The notes: a model not told the origin generated them from the letters alone. Counted from the first letter of the stretch, positions 48,978 through 61,111 are shown. The stretch: DNA of 64,000 nucleotides from Henckelia pumila (GCF_033568475.1 NW_027331831.1:4464001-4528000), one strand, 5' to 3'. Numbers and translations: made by a program.

Positions 48978-51552
48978 TGATGGAAAAAGGATCGGCTATA
49001 GGGAAATAATAAGACTGATTTTGAAGAAGTACGATTCAGCATCAGCAGTAAGACACACCCCTTTCTAGACTGATCATGAGCTTAACAACTCGACCAATCT
49101 ATACTATCATAAATATAAGAAAATAAAATTGTGTCTTGACTAACATTGCTTTGGTTTGGTGATAATCATTTGATCCTAACAAAAAAAAACTCAATTAAAA
49201 CCAAATATCGAAAAAAGAAAAAGACAAACGGAACGAAAACGAGCAAGCTTATTAATGGTGAGAAGACAAACTGCGAGGCGAAGAAAGGAAAAGTGAGTCA
49301 CTTTGTGAAACATCTCTTTTGAGGCATAACATGTCCACCGAGAAAGACAAATTTGACCTCTACCACCAATTTTAACACGAATCCCCATGTTGAAAATTTT
49401 CTTTAAAAAAAAAAAGAAAGACAGACAAAAAGTAGGTTAGATTTTAAAAAATCCCCTTTTAAGATATTTTTTTATTATCGTTTTAAATCTTGTTTTGAAA
49501 TGACACATATAAGATATATCCTATCATATCTTCATGTAATTCACAAAAACATTGGAAAAGTATACTTCCAACTCGGAGCAGAAGTGAATCAAACTACCGA
49601 TCAACCCAAAACTTGGATGGTGTCTCATTTGATCAGAGTCGTGTTCCGTCTGAGTTTTAGTTATTTGTCAATACACACCTAAAATTAAAACCCGATAATT
49701 TTTTTTTCATCAATTGGCTAAGAACTAAGAAGACTTGCGAATAGAGGTGTCAAATAGGACCGGCTCACAACTTATCGTAATCTACTAATATACCAAGTGG
49801 AGCGGGACGGCTCATCTTTTAGACGGGTTGAAAAAATGTCAGCTCAATCCAACTCACCTATTTTAGGTGACGAGATAAGCTATAATTTGACGGTTTTGGC
49901 TATTCAACCCACAACTTACCATTAGAGGACGAGCCGGGGAGGCCGACCCGCAATTTGATAGGTTTAAAAATTGTCAAACCCAATATGACAAGTGTAATTC
50001 ATTTTGAGATTTCTATTTGTCATGAACACAAAATAGAGTAACTTGATATATATGTATATATATATATATTATATATATATATATATATATATTATAAACG
50101 ATAGAGATGGGAAAGGTCTTGTAGAAGCACTGGATTCGTGATGATTGTGAAAGGAAGAAGTTTCCCTACACATTAAAGTCATGGAAAAATCGCAAGAGAT
50201 GATACAAATATGGTTGTGTAATTGAGTAATCCACGTCGCCACCTTGAAAATAGATATCAAGCACAAAATAATTTATTAATTGCTAAGTGCCCTACATAAT
50301 TAAATGGACGTCATATTTTGAATCAGGGAATTAAGTAACTGGCGAGTCGAAATTTCCAAGAGATATATATAGCAATATCTCATGGATAAGACAGATTTCA
50401 TATTTAATTTAATTTATAAAAAATTATTTTGTGTAATAAATATAAATCGGATTGACTTATCTCAAATATTCAAATTCGTGAGAATGTCTTACTGAAAACA
50501 TGCTCTTCTTTTATTTGTTCGATTGTTTTAACATATAGTCTAGTTCTTATATACATATTTTAATTACTTAATTAATATTCGCATATCAGTTAAGTTTTAG
50601 AAAACATATTTTCTTTATAATACTTTAAAAAATGATAAAAATAACTTGCAAATTTTAGTTTTTCAAATATTTTCTTGATCTCTGAGAAAAAATAATTAAA
50701 CAAGTTCATATATTTTGCATATATAGAGAATATTAAATAAAAATCAAAAGAGATCACTTGACAACCGTGGGTATTTGATCGATCGTCGAGGATTACATTA
50801 GCAGTCCAAAATCTAATCGAGAGTGTTTATGAAAGAAATCGACTTTGCTAACATTTTCAACGTCACAATAGATGGGAAATGAACGATTCAATGTATTGTG
50901 ATTATTTTATAGTAAACGAAATATGATATGGACAAATAAGAAATGGGAAATCCATAACTTTTAATTAATCACTAACTTCAAAGCATTCAAAGTCGAAAAG
51001 ACCACACAGTTATAACCTAAGTGCTTTTAACCCTAATTTAAGCACTTTGACCATCTCCACTATTTACTTTATTCATTTAATATAATTTACAATAATAATA
51101 ATAACTAGGTACTAATTACCCCAAGTCTGAACTGATCTTCCCAGAAAATAATAATATAATGGTAATAGTCCAAGTTGGATCAGTACTCGACAAATGGGAC
51201 CTGTAAATATCAATCAGAAAAAACAAATCATTTATAAAATTATAACATTAAGAAATTTAATATAATATTCAATAGAAATTGCTTCTTTTTTTTTACTACT
51301 ACCTTGTAAAATTTTCTCGTCATTTGCCAATCAAGATCTCTGATACAACGTTATGGTAGTGTTTGAGATAGATTTTAAGAGGCACTCTTCAATTTTCACT
51401 ACACAAAAATAAATTTAAAACAAAAAAAAACAACTGAAAAATTATCTCCAAAACATTACCTAAGTATTTCAACATAACAAAAATACTGAATTAATGTCAC
51501 ATTAACATGCCATAAAAAAACGAAAATAACATGTTAACACTGAAATTTACCT
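48978..51552. other. intergenic region with degenerate repeats
   Basis: No supported gene. The stretch 49743-49970 (starting TAGAGGTGTCAAATAGGACC) looks like another decayed hAT-type element without a clear duplication. A (TA)n run lies at 50046-50094. About 50380-50500 may be a worn copy of the GAGACGGTCTC family. The rest is AT-rich flank, including the 3' side of MAKR2. Confidence 0.5.
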
Positions 51553-52626
51553 CTAGAGGCGTTGAAAGGATCTCTTACAATGCAGAATGGCGTCTTGGAT
51601 CCCATCCTGCACCTGCAACAGCGAGTCATCGCGGCGGTCCGGCGGCGACGCTGCGACGGCTGCCGACGACGCTGACCGGCTTTTACCCAACTGCTTATGC
51701 ACTACTTTCGGCCCCGGAGCTTGCACTGGTAGTCCTCCATTCACTTGAGGCGCTATACGACTCTTCACTCCTTCTTCCTCCACCGCCACACGCGGCGGAG
51801 AAGAAGCCGCGCCACCACCCTTCGAACCAGAGAAGCTCTGCTGCCCGCCGGAAAACTTCAGTTTCTCGACGTAGCGCTTTGAAACACGTATGTACAAAGG
51901 CTTCACCATTTTCAAATACTTTTGGATCAACTTTTTGTCATCCGAAACAGAAACGCCACTCAAATCTAAATTCTCCTCATTGTTCTTCATCCCTTTCCCC
52001 TGTTTTTCCTTAGAATGGTTGTCTCTGTTAAACAGAGAGACGAGCGGGGCTTTCACCTCCTCCACCTTAAATTTCACCGCAAAAAACTTGCCACTCGTTT
52101 TAGTACACTGGTTTTCTTGAAATTTCGGGGTCTCCGCATCATTCTCAGATTTTTCAGACCTCGATCTCTTGAACTTGAGCAAAAGCACACGAATTTTGGT
52201 CGCCGACTTCAGTAAAGAAACTGGGAAGGCGCTGTACGAGGTTTCTTCGGAGACATTCAGCAAAATGCTTGAAGATTCGACCGTGAATTTCGGGTCTCCT
52301 TCATTTTCATGCTCCGAGCCTTCTTCCGCACGGGACCCATCCTCAGTTTTATCTCCATCTTCTGTTCTCCGAGTTCTTGGGTCATCATTTTCGCTGCGTT
52401 TTGGGGTGGACTCGTCTTCTTCGGCGTCGGTTTCATCTTCGGGGAGTGTGAACTCGAGGTCGAAGTATGGCCCATCTTCTTCTCCGTCGGAGGAGCAAGG
52501 ACTGACGGCGGCGGTGACGATGGTCGGGGTAGAGGAGGAGTCTTGTTCCACGGCACTTGTTGGGCATCCTCCTCCGCCACCGTCACCGCCGCTTCGCCAG
52601 TAGTTGAGTAAAGAGAAAGCTTCCAT
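51553..52626 (-). CDS. MAKR2: probable membrane-associated kinase regulator 2 (MAKR2-like)
   Basis: MAKR proteins, relatives of BKI1, are plasma-membrane-associated regulators of receptor kinases; MAKR2 is linked to TMK1 and auxin signalling in Arabidopsis. This is a single-exon gene of 357 residues. Landmarks: MEAFSLLNYWRSGG at the N-terminus, the PYFDLEFTLPEDE motif near 55, a long acidic Glu/Asp stretch, KFKVEEVKAPLVSLFNRD, then the conserved KKLIQKYLKMVKPLYIRVSK (basic membrane-binding type). A GKSRSASSAA Ser-rich block precedes the C-terminal signature DDSLLQVQDGIQDAILHCKR. The stop follows SFQRL. A TATA box lies about 100 bp upstream, with a fold-back array directly beyond it. Assignment to MAKR2 rather than another MAKR is from the overall order of motifs. 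Confidence 0.92.
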   Translation of the reverse strand: MEAFSLLNYWRSGGDGGGGGCPTSAVEQDSSSTPTIVTAAVSPCSSDGEEDGPYFDLEFTLPEDETDAEEDESTPKRSENDDPRTRRTEDGDKTEDGSRAEEGSEHENEGDPKFTVESSSILLNVSEETSYSAFPVSLLKSATKIRVLLLKFKRSRSEKSENDAETPKFQENQCTKTSGKFFAVKFKVEEVKAPLVSLFNRDNHSKEKQGKGMKNNEENLDLSGVSVSDDKKLIQKYLKMVKPLYIRVSKRYVEKLKFSGGQQSFSGSKGGGAASSPPRVAVEEEGVKSRIAPQVNGGLPVQAPGPKVVHKQLGKSRSASSAAVAASPPDRRDDSLLQVQDGIQDAILHCKRSFQRL

Positions 52627-52726
52627 AATTGGGTAGGAGAAACAGAACCAGTATATATATTGACTAAATTAAGCTGGGAATGCGTGGAGTTTTTACTTCG
52701 CGGAGATTTACGGAGAAAGAAAGATG

Positions 52727-52734
52727 CTTTTATA
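52727..52734 (-). promoter_or_regulatory. TATA box of the MAKR2-like gene
   Basis: TATAAAAG on the minus strand, about 100 bp upstream of the ATG at 52626, in a normal plant core-promoter position. Confidence 0.6.
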
Positions 52735-52768
52735 GCAAATTTATGTACGTATTTTATTTTATTTTATT

Positions 52769-53257
52769 ATATATATATATATAGAGAGTTCTTTTATGAT
52801 GCCCAACTCCATGTCCACCATGTACAATATGTGAGTTGACCAACACAATTGATGAGTTGACTTATCACATATTGTACATGGTGGGCATGGAGTTGGGCAT
52901 ATAGAGTTGGGCACCATAAAAAAACTCTATATATATATATATAGAGTTTTTTTATGGTGCCCAACTCTATATGCCCAACTCCATGCCCACCATGTACAAT
53001 AGATGAGTTGACCGGTATAATAGATGAGTTGACTTGTACATGGTGGGCATGAAGTGAGCATATAGTGTTGGGCACCATAAAAGAACTCTATATATATATA
53101 TATATATATATATAGAATTTCTTTCAAGTGCCGACCTACCATGCCCACCACCATGTGGCACTATTCTATTGGACCTACAATTTATCACATCTTTATCACA
53201 TCCAATAGAATAGTGCCACATCATTGGTGGGCATGGTAGGTGGGCACTTGAAAAAAA

Positions 53258-53307
<50 letters not shown>

Positions 53308-53603
53308 TTTTGTCATGCTGCCCACTTTCATGCCCACCTATGAGGTGTCAATCATCCAATGGATGAGATGAATCATATACAAATGATTCATCCAATGAAT
53401 GAGTGCCACATCATAGGTGGGCATGGAGGTGGGCAGCATATCAAAACTCTATATATATATATATATATGAGAAAAGGAAGTTGATATTTACACTCAATTT
53501 TTTGTTATTTGCACTCCACTTGTGAGTAAATTGGACACATATTTTACACATGAAGTGGAGTGTAGATAACACAAAATGGAGTGTAAATATCAACTCTCAT
53601 ATG
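52769..53603. repeat. array of five (TA)n-separated fold-back units (Micron-like)
   Basis: Five palindromic units of about 135-150 bp: roughly 52783-52929, 52942-53090, 53113-53262, 53302-53451 and 53467-53603, separated by (TA)n tracts. Units 1-4 begin TATAGAG(A)TT or TATAGAATT and end with the inverse. All four carry ATG(C/T)CCACC near each arm, but have different centres: GTGAGTTGACC (1, 2), CTATTCTATTGG (3) and CATCCAATGGATGAG (4). Unit 5 has unrelated arms (GTTGATATTTACACTC). Flanking TA tracts recall rice Micron elements. Each unit is close to fully self-complementary, with no coding frame. Confidence 0.88.
52870..53001. repeat. perfect 132-bp palindrome
   Basis: The right arm of unit 1, the (TA)n tract and the left arm of unit 2 form an uninterrupted perfect inverted repeat centred at 52935/52936. 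I checked this base by base: 66 bp per arm, outer ends TATTGTACATGG and CCATGTACAATA. The pairing breaks at 52869/53002. Confidence 0.95.
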
Positions 53604-54089
53604 AAAAATGGTAAGACTGCATCTCTCGTGAGACGATCTAACAGACCGTGACAAGTCAGTCCTAATCATATTTATAATAAAAAAAGTGATATTTTTGGTA
53701 AAAATTCATGTGAAACGGTCTCAAGGGTTATTTTTTTGAGGCGTGTCTCATATATGAGTTATCCTTTAAAAAATATTACATTTTATGCCAAAAATATTAC
53801 TTATTATTATAAATACGAGTATGGTTGATCCGTCTCACGGATGAGACCGTCTCGCATGAGTGTTATTTGATATTTTTATGGGTAATCCAAAAAAGAGATC
53901 AGTTTCACAAAATTAACACATGAGACCATCTCACAAGAGTTTTTGCTAAAAACGTATAAGTCAATTTCATGAGACCGATCTATTCTTATTTTTATGGTGA
54001 AAGTATCACATCTTATTATAAAATATGAGGAGAGTTGACACTTTTCATGAATAAAGATACATGAAATTGTATCAGGGATTTACTATATA
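53604..54089. repeat. fold-back repeat rich in GAGACGGTCTC-like motifs
   Basis: Contains CTCGTGAGACGATCT, GTGAAACGGTCTCAAGG, CGTCTCACGGATGAGACCGTC and further GAGACC(A/G) copies in both orientations, alternating with TTTTTGGTAAAA-like AT stretches. This is a common asterid-type dispersed repeat. Probably two or three overlapping copies; ends were not resolved. Confidence 0.6.
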
Positions 54090-54461
54090 TATACTAGTAT
54101 CCGTTGCACGCGATCTGTGCATATACATAAGTTTTTTTTATGTTAATTAATTTTCATATTATTTTAGAATTCACATAATAAATTAGATATTCAAAAGTTT
54201 AAGAGTGATGATTATTTAATCTAAATCATTAAAAAATATATATATAATCTAAAAATTCATAAATACAAACAAAGATAGAGAGTATCATTTTGGTAAATAA
54301 TATTATTTTTAGTGGCTAAAAAAAAGATTATATAAAATGACTATTGTTTAATAATTTTGATTTTGCTGAAAATTAAGTTAGGATATAATCGTAATTTTAT
54401 CTAAAGTTTTATCAATCAATTAAAAGTAAATTAATTATAGAGTCTCTACTATAATAATATA
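54090..54461 (+). repeat. dispersed repeat, direct copy 1
   Basis: Starts ATACTAGTATCCGTTGCACG and ends AGTCTCTACTATAATAATAT. Shares an ordered series of blocks with 56029-56357 (TTCACATAATAAATTAGATA-like, ATAATCGTAATTT, CTCTACTATAATAA). CTAG near one end and TCTCTACTATAATA at the other recall plant Helitron termini, but this is not shown. Confidence 0.7.
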
Positions 54462-54901
54462 AGGAACGTGTGCGCACGTACGATACAAAAAACTGTTTTT
54501 ATGATATAATATGAATTAAATATATGTAATTCTATGTTATACATGAAGTTTTACTCTCGGTGCATTTTTTACATGAGATTTTCGATTAACGACTTTAAAA
54601 CAAATACATGAAATTCGTAAGTCTTTTTATTATCATTATTTTCAAATGAACACATCCACGGATATCTTGAACGAATACATCAAAAATATTTCTCCCAAAA
54701 ATCACAGAGCCGGGGACAAAGTGGTGAAAATTGAAACAACAATTCATGGGAGTGTGGGTAAAGATAACCACACTTGTGATAATTTTATCCTACTTTTTAC
54801 ATGCATTATCTCAATTTTTTTTGTATTTAAATATGAGATTTATCATCACATACTTGACATAGTTTGACATTTTTTCACCAATATTTATATTTATGATTTG
54901 A

Positions 54902-54935
<34 letters not shown>

Positions 54936-56028
54936 TGTATTTTTAATGATTTAATTTGTATGTATAAATACAATATATATTAAGGTGTTTTTTCATTTCA
55001 ATTGAAAGTGAGATTTATTTATTAACGTGGATTTGAACCAGTTTTTCTATCCTATTGAGATGTTTTTCCACTGTACCGCAAGAATGCTGTCATAAAACTT
55101 TAGGTTTTGAAGCATATTGAAACGAATTTTTTTTTTTTTTCAAAAAAAGTATATTTCACTATTTTTTCCAATTTTTTTTTTTTGAAAAATCATGAAATTA
55201 TAGTATCTCAAAATATTAGAAATCCACTAAAATTTTAATTGGAATCCTACAAAAATATATGTTGAAATTTATGGTGATATTTATACATTTATTATATTGT
55301 CGTGTGCATGCAACATTATTGGGCACCACTACATACGAATGAAGAAGTGCATTGGTCAACGTTTAAGAAGAGCTACAATTATAATTCAAACCTCAGGGAA
55401 TTATTTGACTCGTGGGATCTGGTGATTTAGGATGTACGATACATATATAAATGATAAATCAATACACAGATAACATATTAATTTATAATTTTAATCATAT
55501 GTAGAATTCAAATCAAATATTAAATGAAATACATATGTATGACCAATTAATACCACATCAAACAATGACTGATATATAGATACAAACAAAATGAATTTCT
55601 TGTTAATTCCTTAGATCTAATATGAAGATCTCACTCTATCTGTACATGCACGACATTAATAGTGCATCTAATAGTGAAAATTTATTAATATTAGTGACCG
55701 CAACAGACGCTTTGCGTGTGCAATATAATATATATTAGCGATCATGACACATGATTTTTATATGCTTGATGATTTGATATATAAATTAGAGAGAAGTTGT
55801 AAAAAAAAAAATTGTAAATAATTTAATAAAAATTGATAAATGATTAAATTTTAAAAAAGAGATAAAGATAATATGAGATAAGATTGTTAGAGAAAAACGA
55901 GGATAAATTATTTATTTAAAATCTAACATAAAAGATATGTGTGTTAAATTTAGGGGTAAAATAAGAAAATTTTTTGGTGTAATTTGATACACCAAAATCG
56001 GTTAGTCTAAGGGGTTGAACTATTATAA
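54462..56028. other. AT-rich segment between two direct repeats
   Basis: 1.57 kb enclosed by the direct copies. It contains an (ATT)n microsatellite at 54902-54937 and no supported gene. It could be the body of one element whose ends are the repeats, or plain spacer between two insertions. Confidence 0.45.
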
Positions 56029-56357
56029 TATACTAGCGTTCTTTGCATGCTATATATAAATTTTTTATGCTAATTGATTTTCATGTTATTTATAGAAGTC
56101 ACATGATGAATTAAATATTCAAAATTTTAAGAGTGATAACAATCTAATCTAGAAATTTAAAAATACAAACAAAAATAGAGCATGTCATTTTGGTAAATAA
56201 GATAAAATCTAATGTCAAAAGAAATAAGAGATCATATAAAATGACTAATTTGTCTAATAATTTTGGTTTTTGTTTGGAATTAAATTAGGATATAATCGTA
56301 ATTTCATCATCAATTAATCTAAAGTTAGTTAATTAAAGGCTCTCTACTATAATAACA
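56029..56357 (+). repeat. dispersed repeat, direct copy 2
   Basis: Starts TATACTAGCGTTCTTTGCAT and ends TCTCTACTATAATAACA. Same block order as copy 1, with point differences and indels. It is followed directly by a (TA)n tract at 56362-56406. Confidence 0.7.
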
Positions 56358-56359
56358 TT

Positions 56360-56408
<49 letters not shown>

Positions 56409-58054
56409 GTATAGTATAGATATGTAGGGTTTATTGAAAAAATAGTGAATCTCATATGTATTAATAATTCTTAAATTTTAGATATTTCTTGAAGCAATGT
56501 ATGATAAGATCGTATTTACCATGATTAATCTCGAAGCCAAACTAAACTCCGATTCATCCGTAGTATGTCTTATCTCATAAGAGAAAATTCTTGTGACCTC
56601 GAGGGGTACAAAAAAATTGTAATGGGGAACATGAAATATAAGACAAATGGTAGTCTTGTGATTATATATTTTGATTGGAAAGTTGAAATCCGAATAAATA
56701 ATATATTTTCCAGAAGAATAATTTTTTTTTCAAATATATATAGATATATATATATAAAACTTGGTTGGATAGAATGTATTTAAATTATTGATAATTAAAA
56801 TAAGGATGTGGTGTGTGGGTATGACAGAGGAGTCATGTGATTTAGCAGTCAGTTTGTCAGCCATAGTAACCTATCAATCAACTGCTGCATCAATACTTTC
56901 CCACGAATGTGCTGAAAGAGAGACACACAACTCAACTATTGTTTTCTTGTGGGATGTGATACTTTTTATAGTCTCTCGATATGTTCACTTCAAGCATAAG
57001 TTAAAAAGATTTAGTTTTCATATCTGAAAATTTTGTTTCAACGTTTTGGTTTCATATTTCTTTCCATGGATGAAAATTGATATAACGAGTTAAATTTATT
57101 ATATTAATATATGATATTTGAGTAATAAAAGTCTCAAATTGATATAAAAATTAAGATTTTGAGTATAACATTAAAACAAATTTTTTAATATCAAAAGCTA
57201 ACTGTACATACATGTTTATGTACAAAATATTTATATGAAAGCACTTGTCCATTATTAATTAGTACATACATTATTATTTTGAAAATCACAAAAATTAATA
57301 ATTTGTGTGCACTAATTTAATAAATTTGAGCACACAATTTATGTATTGATTTATATATTTATGACATTAATTGTCTTAAATTGAGTATAAAATCATGATT
57401 TATATTTTCGGTTTTAAAGAGATGAAATATAACACAAAAAACTTTATACCAAAAAAACTTGTTTTTATACGAAATTTGAAATAATTGGTACTGAAATTTC
57501 ATATATTTATACCTGATTTTTAATTTTTTATACATATTTGTCATTTCGAAAATGATTTGTGGATCCAAGGAGTATGAACAAAATCATGAAAATATATTTT
57601 TATGGTATTTATAATAATAATTATCGTTGATATTATAACCCGAGCGAACTTTATATAACCCATCTTTTTCAGGATGACACACCAAATATCAATTCTTGAA
57701 ATATAACCTGTTAGGATGACAGTTCCCCATTCCAAGTTCCCTCATAAATCATGCTATCACTGGCCAACATTATAGATTTGATCGGAAGTCCAGATTTAGG
57801 GAGGCGAATAATTTCTGAGTTCAAATATCCTAGTATAAGTACAAGGTTCAGAGGGTGAGTGTAATATCCTTCCCAACTTCCAAAAGATTATAAATCATAC
57901 TACAGTATGCATTCAATCACAGGTTTCTTTATCAAGTGACAGATGAAAGAAAATCATGATCAAAACGAAGGCATCACTTTTTTTTTCCCCAATGGCCTTG
58001 CAAAATATTATGACAATGTTACAACCAACCAAAATTTGGAAGAAAAATAGGCGA
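56358..58054. other. intergenic region upstream of no plus gene, downstream of bL25
   Basis: Begins with a (TA)n microsatellite, then AT-rich sequence. The open frames at 56565-57027 and 57359-57735 have no family likeness. I see no supported feature. Confidence 0.5.
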
Positions 58055-59769
58055 TCATTTGGATTTCTTTTGATCGGAAACTCTGGAAGGCGTTATTTTG
58101 CAAACGGCCTCATCCTTCGATCTTAGAAGCTTCAGAGCTGGATGAACTTTAAGATTTCCTGCGACTATCTTCTGCCCAACATCGAGCTCACTCACATCCA
58201 CATCAATGTATGGTGGAACAATATCCGCAGGACAAAGATATTCGACGGTTCTTTTGATGATGTTTAGAGGTGAACCTGCAAAACAGTGACAAAACAAAAG
58301 AAAAAGGCTCAGAAACAAAAGAAAAGGGAGCTTCATACAGCAGAAGAATATCCCAACACAAGAACAGTGATCTACAGAGCACGTAAATGGATATTATGCC
58401 ACGCAATATGACAGGGTTAAGGGATATGTCTTTGGAAATAGCAAATTACAGGAAAAATGAAACATTTTTCTCAATGCACCTTTTTTGAGTCCAGGGGAGA
58501 CATCATCTCCTCTTAACACAATAGGAATGTTGACCTTTAACCAAGCACTTGATGGAGCTCTTATGAATGTAACATTTAGCACGGCATCTGTCGCCGGATG
58601 CAGATGAAGCTGACATACATAACGAAGAATTGAATCAGTGCATATCCAGAACAAATTAGTTTTACATACAGATTATATAACATGTTAGAAGCAACAAAAC
58701 AATCAAGATCTTCATAAAAAATCTAAATTTGTATCTTCTGCTTCCATATTGTCCATCTGAACGGCAATGGCTTAAAGAAAAACACATGTACATTTGTCCA
58801 CTCTATTATTTATTGGCAGAAATAAAAAATAGTTTATTCACATACAAGGAGTACCACTATACTCCCAAACATGAAAAAAATTCCCTGAGCATCCAAAAAT
58901 AAACTTTCCACGACCTCGGCGCCTGACGAAGTCATCCGGCTTTCCGGATACCATACCTCGGCGCCTGACGAACTCATCTTTCCGGATACCATGATTACCT
59001 TATCCACTCGAGAAGTAACACATACAACATGCCAGATCAGAGTAAACAAGAAACTGTACTTACTCGTTGTGAACAAAGGGAAATCGAAGGCACTCTAGTA
59101 GCCATTTTCAAAAAAAGACCAAAAAATTCACAAGCTTTTACCAAATCACCACACATAAATTATAGACAAGCACATGAAAATTGCAAAGGATCAGTTTATA
59201 CTGAAATGTAAGTTCTATGCAGTCAACCCAGCGCAGAAAAATCTGATAGAAGAATCGTTCGTGCTATAAATTCCAAATGCCTAGCTCACTAAAAATTCTT
59301 ATACTCAGACGAAATAATAAAGCTAACCCAACACAGAACATACATTTCTGGGCAAAACCCGGACTTTTTCTACAATCTCATCGGAGCCGAATTCGGACAC
59401 AACTTCGAGATCAAAAATCCTAGAAAGGAAGAAAGATCGACCCAAATGGTTCACGAGTTTCTTAATCTGATTCGACTGAACCGAAATCAGGCGCTTATTG
59501 CCGCCGTGCTGCCCATCTTCTTGCTCGAACACAATGCTTGGCACGCGGCCAGCTTTCCTCTCCTTGGCGGCAATATTCTTGCCGGAGGTGGCGCGTTGAA
59601 TCGCGTGGATGGTTTCAGCGTATTTAGGGTCTGGTCTTGGGAATCCCTCCAGGTAGGTGAACTGTGGAAGGTCAACGTCAATCTCTTGGAGGAGTGCGGC
59701 GGTGGCATAACGGCGGAGGTGGCTGGCGAGAGTGGCTGTGGTCAAAGCTGCGGCCCGTCGGATCAGCAT
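58055..59769 (-). CDS. bL25-type ribosomal protein, probably mitochondrial
   Basis: Member of the bacterial L25/general-stress Ctc family; the bacterial protein binds 5S rRNA in the large ribosomal subunit. Three exons: 59344-59769, 58480-58609 and 58055-58275, joining in frame to 258 residues. The first 30 residues (MLIRRAAALTTATLASHLRR) are Arg/Ala/Thr-rich with almost no acidic residues, like a mitochondrial presequence. Exon 1 has RPDPKYAETIHAIQR, the N-terminal L25 segment KAGRVPSIVFEQEDGQ and KRLISVQSNQIKKLVNHLGR. Exon 2 has HLHPATDAVLNVTFIRAP, and exon 3 has TVEYLCPADIVPPYIDVDVS, the C-terminal beta domain. Junctions are GT-AG. It lies head-to-head with the reticulon gene 1.3 kb away. 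Plastid targeting cannot be excluded. Confidence 0.92.
58913..58992. repeat. tandem duplication in bL25 intron 1
   Basis: Copies at 58913-58954 and 58955-58992, both ACCTCGGCGCCTGACGAA(G/C)TCATC ending CTTTCCGGATACCAT, differing by a 4-bp gap and a substitution. Confidence 0.9.
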
Positions 59770-61111
59770 TTGGGGTTTGAAGGGTTTTGGAACATGAAGA
59801 AATGGCGGAGTGTCAGTAGCCGAAAATAGAAATTGGATTGGGAATAGCAAAAACTTGGGCCTTCCGTAAATTAGCAATAATAAATGGCCCAATATGTTTT
59901 TCTTTATTGAGATATCAATTGTGCCTCTAATGGGCCTTCACAAGTTTCTGGAAATTTGTTTCTTTTTTTAAATACTAAAATTAAAATCTAAATCCAACAA
60001 GTTTGATTAATTAAATTTGCATATTAGTATTCTCACGATAATTATTTAAATATATTTTAAATGTTAACTTAACTCGAGTTGGTTTTGAAATGTTTTATTT
60101 GGATATTTAGTTAAATATCATGTTTCAATAAATATAAAATATATAGTCATCACGATTTCACATTATGCACTTATAACATAAATCTTTTAATCGCGTCAGT
60201 GATAAAACTCATACACGAATAACATAAGGATTTATAACTATGATTCTCCATAAATAATTAGTCAAATATACAAAAAAAATCTTAACTTTCTTGTTGGCTA
60301 TTATTCTTTTAATACAAACAAATTGTTTCATGCCAATTAATTAAAAATTATATGATAACTTTATGAGATAATCTCAAATGTCAGTTTTATGTATAGATAT
60401 TCGATCAACCCGTCCATTTGACTATGAAAAAATATATATCATTTTTTATGTAAAAAAAAATATTTTTTTACTAAATATAGACCGGATCAACCCGTCTAAC
60501 GATCACACGATCGTTATACTCTTATACAATATTGGTTAAATAAAAGTTGTTTCATACCAACTAAAATTTCCCGGGATGCCTTCCATTAATGTTTTAGATT
60601 AGATTGAGATTACATATTTAAAATACCAATATTTCTAATAAACAGCGTGACAAAATAATTTTCTCATACCATTTCTATTTTATTTTATTTTATTTTATTT
60701 TATTTATTTTATTTTATTTTATTTTATTTTATTTTATTTTATTTTATAGGACCATATTCCTTTTTTAAAAAAGACATTAGATGAATTGTGCTTAAAGTTA
60801 CTAAGAAAGTAGTCCAACAGTCCAACTTATTACTTATCAATGAAAATTTATATTTTCTCAAAAGTAAGAAAAGTTTTTTAATGAAAAAAACGTGTTTATA
60901 TTTTCAAAAAATGTGAAAATGGTTTTTATTTATTTATTTACTTTTTCAACTTAAATACCGTAATTAATTATTATTAAAGAATAAATTCCAAAGAAGATTT
61001 TCAGTGAGCTGACAGTTACTGAATCGTCCGCACGCGCAAATTCGCAATCAATCCGTGTTCACCAATTTTCTGCTTATATGGCGGAACAAGGCAGATTCTT
61101 TCTTGGAAAAA
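59770..61111. promoter_or_regulatory. shared upstream region of divergent bL25 and reticulon-like genes
   Basis: 1.34 kb between the two start codons. It contains a worn copy of the GACC..ATCAACCCGTC repeat family (about 60360-60520) and a pentanucleotide microsatellite. The outer 80-150 bp on each side are the leaders. No TATA box was assigned. Confidence 0.45.
60676..60747. repeat. (TTTTA)n microsatellite
   Basis: About 14 units of TTTTA with one unit shortened by a base in the middle, between the bL25 and reticulon-like genes. Confidence 0.95.

Noticed and set aside
49743-49970. Sixth hAT-type element
   Set aside because: The left end (TAGAGGTGTCAAAT) and a partly matching right end are visible, but no target duplication, so it is mentioned only within the intergenic entry.
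51531-52611. Long plus-strand frames opposite MAKR2
   Set aside because: They are antisense shadows of the MAKR2 coding sequence, explained by its GC-rich, low-complexity codons.
52794-53224. Minus-strand open frames across the (TA)n fold-back array
   Set aside because: They translate the palindromes and TA tracts; the repeated residues follow from the DNA repeats and show no protein signal.
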